Source: an uncultured Clostridia bacterium (GTDB lineage: Bacteria > Bacillota > Clostridia > Oscillospirales > CAG-272). From it: a stretch of DNA of 11,844 nt. Below the pieces are notes generated by a model. The model did no database searches. It was not told where the DNA came from and worked only from the letters and a program-made list of their open reading frames with translations. The stretch lies in assembly GCA_937898155.1 (NCBI GenBank), contig CALEJO010000066.1:1-11844 (forward strand), given 5' to 3'. Positions 7,586-11,844 of this stretch are shown piece after piece (the stretch's first letter is position 1; the number at the start of each line of letters is the position of its first letter). The position numbers and the translations under genes were made by a program.

Positions 7586-8626
7586 ATGGAAAAAACAGAT
7601 CTTCTCAGCATGACGCCCGACGAGCTGACAGACTTCGTCGTTTCGCTCGGCGAGCCGAAATTCCGCGCCAAGCAGATTCTCGACTGGCTCTATAAGGGTG
7701 CCGACTTCGACGGCATGAAAAATCTGCCGAAGTCGCTCACCGATAAACTCCGCGAAACCGCGTTCGTCGCCACCGCCAAAATCGCGCGCAAGCTCGTTTC
7801 GACGGACGGCACGATCAAATATCTCTATGAGCTTCACGACGGCGAAAAGATCGAATCCGTCTTCATGAAGTATAAACACGGTAATACGCTCTGCGTCTCC
7901 ACCGAGGCGGGTTGCCCGATGGGTTGTGCGTTCTGCGCGTCCACCCTGCGCGGTCTTTCGCGCAGACTGCTCCCCTCGGAAATGCTCTCGCAGGTCATCA
8001 TGACCGAAAAGGACACCGGCGAGCGCGTCGACGGCATCGTGCTGATGGGCATCGGCGAGCCGCTCGACAACTACGATAACGTGCTTCGCTTTCTGCGCCG
8101 CGCCGGCGCAGAGGACGGGCTCGGCATCGGCTTTCGCCATATTTCCCTTTCCACCTGCGGGCTCGTGGACAAGATCGAGCGCCTCGCGGACGAGGATTTG
8201 CCGATCACGCTTTCGATCTCCCTCCACGCGTCCGACGACGAAACGCGCTCCGCGCTCATGCCCGTCAATCGCCGCTGGAACATCGAAACGCTCCTGACCG
8301 CCTGCCGCGCGTATTTTGAAAAGACCGGCAGACGCATCTCCTTTGAATATACGCTCGTGCGCGGCAAAAACGACCGCGTCGAGCAGGCGCGCCGCCTCGC
8401 TGACGTGCTCTATCGCTTCTGCGCGGGGATGCCGCTCCACGTCAATCTGATCCCTGTCAATAACGTCGAGGAGCGCGGTTTTCTGCCGAGCGACAAGGCG
8501 GGCATCGCCGCGTTTGCCGCGGAGCTCGAACGCCGCCACATCAGCGCCACCGTGCGTCGTCGGCTCGGCTCCGACATCGACGCCTCCTGCGGACAACTGC
8601 GCGCGCAAGCGAATCGCGAGGAATAA
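7586..8626 (+). CDS. rlmN: Dual-specificity 23S rRNA (A2503-C2) / tRNA (A37-C2) methyltransferase
   Basis: 346 aa. A radical SAM enzyme that methylates C2 of A2503 in the peptidyl transferase centre and, in studied species, A37 of some tRNAs. The 4Fe-4S cluster motif CPMGCAFC gives ligands C110, C114 and C117. The two additional reactive cysteines of the mechanism are present at matching spacing: C103, seven residues before the cluster motif as in E. coli (C118/C125), and C335 in SCGQLRAQ near the C-terminus. The SAM-site segment GIGEPLDNYDNVL is clear. AGAGAGG (7571-7577) precedes the ATG by 8 nt. The related resistance methyltransferase Cfr uses the same chemistry, but the intact RlmN-style ends and the conserved operon position argue for RlmN. 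Confidence 0.97.
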   Translation: MEKTDLLSMTPDELTDFVVSLGEPKFRAKQILDWLYKGADFDGMKNLPKSLTDKLRETAFVATAKIARKLVSTDGTIKYLYELHDGEKIESVFMKYKHGNTLCVSTEAGCPMGCAFCASTLRGLSRRLLPSEMLSQVIMTEKDTGERVDGIVLMGIGEPLDNYDNVLRFLRRAGAEDGLGIGFRHISLSTCGLVDKIERLADEDLPITLSISLHASDDETRSALMPVNRRWNIETLLTACRAYFEKTGRRISFEYTLVRGKNDRVEQARRLADVLYRFCAGMPLHVNLIPVNNVEERGFLPSDKAGIAAFAAELERRHISATVRRRLGSDIDASCGQLRAQANREE

Positions 8627-8638
8627 TTTTCCCCTCCC

Positions 8639-8656
8639 GTCCATATAGTGGACTAT
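8639..8656. repeat. Small overlapping inverted repeats between rlmN and the phosphatase gene
   Basis: GTCCA (8639-8643) and TGGAC (8649-8653) form a 5-bp stem with a 5-nt loop; overlapping it, ATAGT (8645-8649) and ACTAT (8652-8656) are inverted around GG. This sits in the largest internal gap of the operon (52 nt), ahead of the kinase/phosphatase genes. There is no T-run, so it is not an intrinsic terminator, and I see no matching -35/-10 pair. A role as an operator or RNA-processing site is only a guess. Confidence 0.25.
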
Positions 8657-8678
8657 CACACTCGGAAAGGAACAAGCT

Positions 8679-9458
8679 ATGGTCTTTTGCGGAAAAAGCG
8701 ACGTCGGGATGCGTCGGCAAATCAATCAGGATAGCTTCCGGTGCATCAGCATCTGGGGCGGGGAAGCAACGCTTCTCGTCGTTTGCGACGGGATGGGCGG
8801 GCATAAAGCGGGCGAGGTCGCCAGCCGGAACGCCGTTGAACTCTTTTGCAGTGAGATCGTCGCGTCGCCGTGCTTCGCCGAAACGCCGGAGGCGATCCTC
8901 GACTTCGTGCGCCGGCTGATGGTGACCGCCGCTTCCAAAGCCAACACCGTCACCCGCCACCTCGCGCACGAATATGAGGAATATTCCGGCATGGGCACGA
9001 CGCTCGTCGCCGCGCTCGTCTATCGCGGCTATCTCTATTCCATCAACGTCGGCGACAGCCGGCTCTACATCGTCACCAAATATGACGCCTATCAAGTGAC
9101 CAAGGATCATTCGTTCGTGCAATACCTGCTCGATAACGGCAAGCTGACGCCGGAGGAAGCACAGAACTACCCGCAGAAAAACGTGATCACCCGCGCGATC
9201 GGCGTGGCGGACAAGCTGGAAGTCGATTTCTTCTATGCCCCGCTCGCCCCGTGGGAGCACGGCTATCTACTCCTCTGCTCCGACGGACTCACCAATTACG
9301 CGGATAATCAGATCCTCGTCGATATTCTTCACGGTTCCATGGCAAGAAGCAGGCAAAACCCCGAAGCGGAGCTTGGCAAGAAAGCAGAAATGCTGATTGC
9401 GTATGCCAACGCCAAAGGCGGCAGCGATAACATCACCGCCGTGCTGGCGCAGTTCTGA
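8679..9458 (+). CDS. prpC: PP2C-type Ser/Thr protein phosphatase (PrpC/Stp)
   Basis: 259 aa, slightly longer than Bacillus PrpC. A metal-dependent cytosolic phosphatase that reverses phosphorylation by the partner kinase. PP2C motifs appear in order: DVGMRRQINQD (residues 8-18), VCDGMGGHKAGEVAS (35-49), GMGTTLVAAL, NVGDSRLYIV, CSDGLTNY with D202, and GGSDNIT near the end with D250 and N251. The metal ligands D18, D37, G38, D202 and D250 are thus all present. No signal peptide or membrane segment. AAAGGA (8666-8671) precedes the ATG by 7 nt. It follows rlmN after 52 nt and precedes the kinase gene, the usual Bacillota arrangement of phosphatase before kinase. Confidence 0.96.
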   Translation: MVFCGKSDVGMRRQINQDSFRCISIWGGEATLLVVCDGMGGHKAGEVASRNAVELFCSEIVASPCFAETPEAILDFVRRLMVTAASKANTVTRHLAHEYEEYSGMGTTLVAALVYRGYLYSINVGDSRLYIVTKYDAYQVTKDHSFVQYLLDNGKLTPEEAQNYPQKNVITRAIGVADKLEVDFFYAPLAPWEHGYLLLCSDGLTNYADNQILVDILHGSMARSRQNPEAELGKKAEMLIAYANAKGGSDNITAVLAQF

Positions 9459-9493
9459 CCGACAACGTGTGAGAGAAAGGATAGGACAAAGAA

Positions 9494-10714
9494 ATGGACG
9501 TTTTCAAGAAAAATATCGGCGAAGTATTCGACGGACGATATAAAATCAATCGCACAATCGGCATCGGCGGCATGGCGCTCGTTTACGAGGCGACCGACCT
9601 CGCCACCAATAAGCGCGTCGCGATCAAAATGCTCAAAGACTCGATCTCCGACAATCCACAGGCGCTCAAACGCTTCATCAACGAATCCAAAGCGGTCGCG
9701 ATGCTCAATCACCCGAACATCGTCAAGATCGTGGATATTTCCGTCAAGACCGAGCATAAATTCATCGTGATGGAATATATCAACGGCATCACCCTGCGCG
9801 AATATATGGACTGCAAAGGCGCGCTCGGCTGGCGCGAAGCGACCGAGTTCATCTCGCAGATTCTGCTCGCGCTCGACCACGCGCATATGAAGGGCGTCAT
9901 TCACCGTGACATCAAGCCGCAGAACATCATGGTCATGGAGGGCGGCGTCATCAAGGTGACAGACTTCGGCATCGCCAAGATCCCGAACGCCGAAACCGTG
10001 ACGATGGCGGATCACGCCGTCGGCACGATCTACTATATCAGTCCCGAACAGGCGCGCGGCAAGAAGATCGACGAACGCAGTGACTTATATTCCCTCGGCG
10101 TCATGTTCTACGAAATGGTGACGGGGAAGCTCCCGTTCCTCGCGGAAAACTCTTACGGCATCATGCTCAAACACATCAGCGACGATCCGACGCCGCCGCG
10201 CAAGCTCCAGCCTGCCCTGCCGCTCGGCATCGAGCAGATCATTCTCGGCGCGATGGAAAAGGACGTGGACAACCGCTATCAGAGCGCGTCGCAGATGCTC
10301 CGCCATATCTATCGCATCAAAAAAGATCCGACCACCATTTTCCAAAAGCAAACGCCCGCGCCGCGCACGCCCACAGCGGACGTCGCGATCCGGCGCACCA
10401 CGGTGCATCCCGGCGAAAGCCAGGAACTCAGCGCCGTCCGTGCCGCCGCGCAACAGACGCCGCCTCCAACCAAAAAGCCGACGCCGCGTTCCGCGCCCGC
10501 AAGCGCGCCTCGCCGCAAAAAGGACGGCGTGCCCTTCTCCGTCGTGGTCATCATTTGCATCGTCTTCCTGCTTCTCGCCGCGCTGGGCTTCTGCCTGCTC
10601 ATCGGGATGCTCTATCAGAATAAACTCGCCGAGCCGGTGCTTTCGCTCTCCTTGCCCTCTGTCGGACAAGCCGCGCGCGCCGCAAACTCGCTTTTGAGGG
10701 CGTTCCGTCTATGA
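9494..10714 (+). CDS. prkC: Membrane Ser/Thr protein kinase of the PrkC/PknB type, lacking PASTA domains
   Basis: 406 aa, against well over 600 for typical PrkC. The kinase domain (about 16-277) is complete: glycine loop IGIGGMALVYEA (22-33), K45 in VAIK, E64, catalytic loop HRDIKPQN (137-144, D139), DFG (157-159) and activation segment GTIYYISPEQARG with phosphorylatable Thr residues. A basic, Pro/Ala/Thr-rich linker (278-345) ends in RRKK, then one hydrophobic helix (about 349-373) crosses the membrane, kinase inside. Only about 32 residues follow outside, with no PASTA repeat. The stop overlaps the rsgA start (ATGA 10711-10714), so this end looks genuine, not frameshifted. AGGA at 9483-9486 is the ribosome binding site. 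PrkC of Bacillus phosphorylates translation factors and the RsgA homologue; muropeptide sensing through PASTA domains cannot apply here. Confidence 0.94.
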   Translation: MDVFKKNIGEVFDGRYKINRTIGIGGMALVYEATDLATNKRVAIKMLKDSISDNPQALKRFINESKAVAMLNHPNIVKIVDISVKTEHKFIVMEYINGITLREYMDCKGALGWREATEFISQILLALDHAHMKGVIHRDIKPQNIMVMEGGVIKVTDFGIAKIPNAETVTMADHAVGTIYYISPEQARGKKIDERSDLYSLGVMFYEMVTGKLPFLAENSYGIMLKHISDDPTPPRKLQPALPLGIEQIILGAMEKDVDNRYQSASQMLRHIYRIKKDPTTIFQKQTPAPRTPTADVAIRRTTVHPGESQELSAVRAAAQQTPPPTKKPTPRSAPASAPRRKKDGVPFSVVVIICIVFLLLAALGFCLLIGMLYQNKLAEPVLSLSLPSVGQAARAANSLLRAFRL

Positions 10715-11634
10715 TAGAACGTCCGTCTGCCCTGCTCCTCTCCGGCGTCGGCGGGCTCTATACCGCGCTGACCGAGACGGGCGAAACGCGCACCTGTCGC
10801 GCGAAAGGCGCCTTTCGCAAAGCAAAAATGTCTCCTCTCGTCGGCGACCGCGTCTATTTGCGTGAGCCGGAGGCCGAGGGGGAAGATTATCTGATCGAAG
10901 AAATTTTGCCGCGCAAAAACGCGCTGATCCGACCGCCGATCGCCAATCTCGACATGCTGTTTGTCGCGTTTGCGCCGCATCACCCCGAACCGAGCACGCT
11001 CTATCTCGACAAGCTCCTCTCGATCGCCGTTTTTCACGGGATCCGTCCCGTCGTGATCATCACGAAGCACGACCTCGACGACGGCGTTGCCGCGCATTAT
11101 GCCGATATTTATCGCAAAGCGGGCTTTGCGGTGTTTCTCTGCTCGTCCCTTGACGGCGACGGCATCGCGCCGCTCGCCGCGTTCGTTCGCGAACAACAAG
11201 GGCTTTGCGCCTTTGCCGGCGCGTCCGGCGTCGGAAAATCCACGCTCATGAACGCGCTTTTCCCGAAGCTCGCTCTCACCACGGGCGCTCTTTCCGAAAA
11301 GATCGCGCGCGGCAAGCACACGACGCGCGCCGTTTCGCTTTATCCGATCGACGAAAGCGAGCATCCGACGCGGTTTATCGCGGATACGCCCGGCTTTTCC
11401 ATGCTGGATTTCATCGAATTTGATTTTTATTCGCTCGAAGATTTGCCGCACTGCTTCCCCGAATTTGAAGCGCATCTCTCCGAATGTCGCTACACCGATT
11501 GCACACACACGAAAGAAGAGGAATGTGGCATCACGCAAGCCGTGCGTCGCGGCGAGATCGCCCGCGAGCGCCACGAAAGCTATCTTTCGATCTATCAGGA
11601 TTTGGCGAGCAAAAAGCCATGGGAGAAGAAATGA
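10711..11634 (+). CDS. rsgA: Ribosome small subunit-dependent GTPase RsgA
   Basis: 307 aa, standard length. A circularly permuted GTPase that checks late 30S ribosome assembly and is stimulated by the small subunit. An N-terminal OB-fold (about 1-70) binds rRNA. The G motifs come in the permuted order: G4 TKHD (118-121, with T in place of the common N), G5 region SSLDGDG, G1 GASGVGKST (170-178), G2 region GKHTTR, G3 DTPG (225-228). The C-terminal zinc knuckle has ligands C259, C264, H266 and C272. Its ATG lies within the kinase stop (4-nt overlap), so it is probably translated by coupling. In Bacillus the homologue (CpgA/YloQ) is a substrate of the PrkC/PrpC pair. It ends the operon; rpe and thiN, often next, are absent. 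Confidence 0.97.
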   Translation: MIERPSALLLSGVGGLYTALTETGETRTCRAKGAFRKAKMSPLVGDRVYLREPEAEGEDYLIEEILPRKNALIRPPIANLDMLFVAFAPHHPEPSTLYLDKLLSIAVFHGIRPVVIITKHDLDDGVAAHYADIYRKAGFAVFLCSSLDGDGIAPLAAFVREQQGLCAFAGASGVGKSTLMNALFPKLALTTGALSEKIARGKHTTRAVSLYPIDESEHPTRFIADTPGFSMLDFIEFDFYSLEDLPHCFPEFEAHLSECRYTDCTHTKEEECGITQAVRRGEIARERHESYLSIYQDLASKKPWEKK

Positions 11635-11660
11635 AAAATCCCCTTTTCAGGGGATTTTTT
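11634..11660 (+). terminator. Strong intrinsic terminator of the operon
   Basis: AAAAATCCCC (11634-11643) pairs perfectly with GGGGATTTTT (11650-11659) over 10 bp around the loop TTTTCA, followed by a further T and a pyrimidine-rich tract (CTTTTCC). The stem begins at the last base of the rsgA stop codon, leaving no spacer. The A-tract/T-tract symmetry means it could also act on the opposite strand. It marks the 3' end of the proposed yicC-rsgA transcript. Confidence 0.9.
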
Positions 11661-11667
11661 CTTTTCC

Positions 11668-11691
11668 GCTTTTCTTTGCGAAAAGAAAAGC
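11668..11691. repeat. Perfect 10-bp hairpin with GCGA tetraloop
   Basis: GCTTTTCTTT (11668-11677) and AAAGAAAAGC (11682-11691) form a perfect 10-bp stem capped by the stable GNRA-type loop GCGA. It follows the rsgA terminator by 7 nt and has no T-run after it on the + strand. The outer arms GCTTTTCT/AGAAAAGC are the same as in the hairpin at 34-55. It may be a dispersed intergenic palindrome. TTGACA follows at once (11692-11697), but no matching -10 box lies at proper spacing. Confidence 0.6.
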
Positions 11692-11713
11692 TTGACAAAA
11701 GAAACGCGTTGTG

Positions 11714-11751
11714 CACTTGGCTTAAAGTTTACACAAACTTTGAGCCGTGTG
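11714..11751. repeat. Long inverted repeat in downstream non-coding DNA
   Basis: GGCTTAAAGTTT (11719-11730) pairs with AAACTTTGAGCC (11735-11746) over 12 positions with a single T-G wobble, around the loop ACAC. The stem can extend outward with CAC (11714-11716) against GTG (11749-11751). No T-run follows, so it is not a terminator. It lies in non-coding DNA that continues to the end of the window. Confidence 0.55.
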
Positions 11752-11844
11752 GGCGCTCCGCGCCGGTAGCGCACTCGCATTTCGCGCGAAGCGCCGGAAG
11801 TCAAATCTTTTATACTTCGGTCGAGCGGAACGCTCGCGGGCTTT
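11752..11844. other. GC-rich non-coding segment with clustered small palindromes
   Basis: This stretch holds GGCGC/GCGCC (11752-11764, loop TCC), the palindrome TTCGCGCGAA (11781-11790) flanked by GCGC arms (11769-11772 and 11791-11794), and CGAGCG/CGCTCG (11822-11836, loop GAA). The final CGGGCTTT at the window edge could begin a T-run. Open frames here are short, basic and repeat-derived, and I do not accept them as genes. It may be part of an intergenic repeat that continues beyond the window. Confidence 0.35.

Noticed and set aside
7586..8626. A Cfr-like antibiotic resistance methyltransferase
   Set aside because: The gene sits in its conserved housekeeping position between rsmB and the phosphatase gene and has RlmN-style termini; nothing suggests transfer.
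5978..8725. 915-codon open frame on the minus strand over rsmB and rlmN
   Set aside because: It is exactly antisense in register with sense codons and stays open only because TTA, CTA and TCA are avoided; its Arg/Asp/Gly/Val-rich composition resembles no protein family, while the sense genes carry complete catalytic motifs.
11062..11073. TKHD instead of NKxD in RsgA as a defect of guanine recognition
   Set aside because: The K and D that define base specificity are present, and T at the first position is also found in the Bacillus homologue as I recall it.
11692..11726. TTGACA after the downstream hairpin as a promoter for a following gene
   Set aside because: No -10-like hexamer lies 16-19 nt downstream; the nearest A/T-rich stretch (TTAAAG) is about 24 nt away and within a hairpin arm.
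11531..11804. Small minus-strand frames after rsgA
   Set aside because: Short, basic, low-complexity translations that run through the terminator and the palindromes; they look like repeat-derived noise.

Overview
The window carries one long, co-directional block of conserved housekeeping genes, all on the + strand, framed by short non-coding, hairpin-rich DNA at both ends. The gene order is yicC - remA - gmk - rpoZ - priA - def - fmt - rsmB - rlmN - prpC (PP2C phosphatase) - prkC (Ser/Thr kinase) - rsgA. This order, the RemA (DUF370) protein, the AGGAGG-type ribosome binding sites and a sigma-A-like promoter point to a Bacillota (Firmicutes) genome, most likely a GC-rich member of class Clostridia. 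That assignment is an inference from synteny and protein style; genus or family cannot be named from sequence reading alone. Leucine TTA/CTA and serine TCA codons are almost absent from the central genes.

Layout. 1-110: intergenic DNA with a terminator-like hairpin (34-62) and a second, imperfect copy of the same stem (82-100). 112-141: near-consensus promoter, followed by a 5' leader of about 40 nt containing a small hairpin next to the yicC Shine-Dalgarno. 191-4798: RNA metabolism, nucleotide synthesis, transcription and replication restart (yicC, remA, gmk, rpoZ, priA). 4811-8626: protein formyl-methionine processing and ribosome modification (def, fmt, rsmB, rlmN), packed with gaps of only 3-12 nt. 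8679-11634: a reversible Ser/Thr phosphorylation pair with the ribosome-assembly GTPase RsgA. A strong intrinsic terminator overlaps the rsgA stop codon. 11661-11844: non-coding DNA with several palindromes.

How the genes work together. Spacing along the block is 24, -4, 32, 35, 12, 3, 9, 3, 52, 35 and -4 nt. I see no convincing internal promoter or terminator, so a single transcript from about position 148 to the terminator at about 11660 is the simplest reading. The shared theme is translation and growth control: Fmt adds and Def removes the formyl group of initiator methionine, RsmB and RlmN methylate rRNA, RsgA matures the 30S subunit, Gmk feeds GTP synthesis, omega and PriA serve RNA polymerase and stalled forks, and the kinase/phosphatase pair is known in Bacillus to act on RsgA.

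Departures from the usual. The kinase has a single membrane helix but no extracellular PASTA domains. coaBC is absent between rpoZ and priA, and the zinc protease often found near fmt/rsmB is also absent. priA appears to start with UUG. Otherwise this is an ordinary core-genome region; I see no new defence system, mobile element, CRISPR array or RNA gene.
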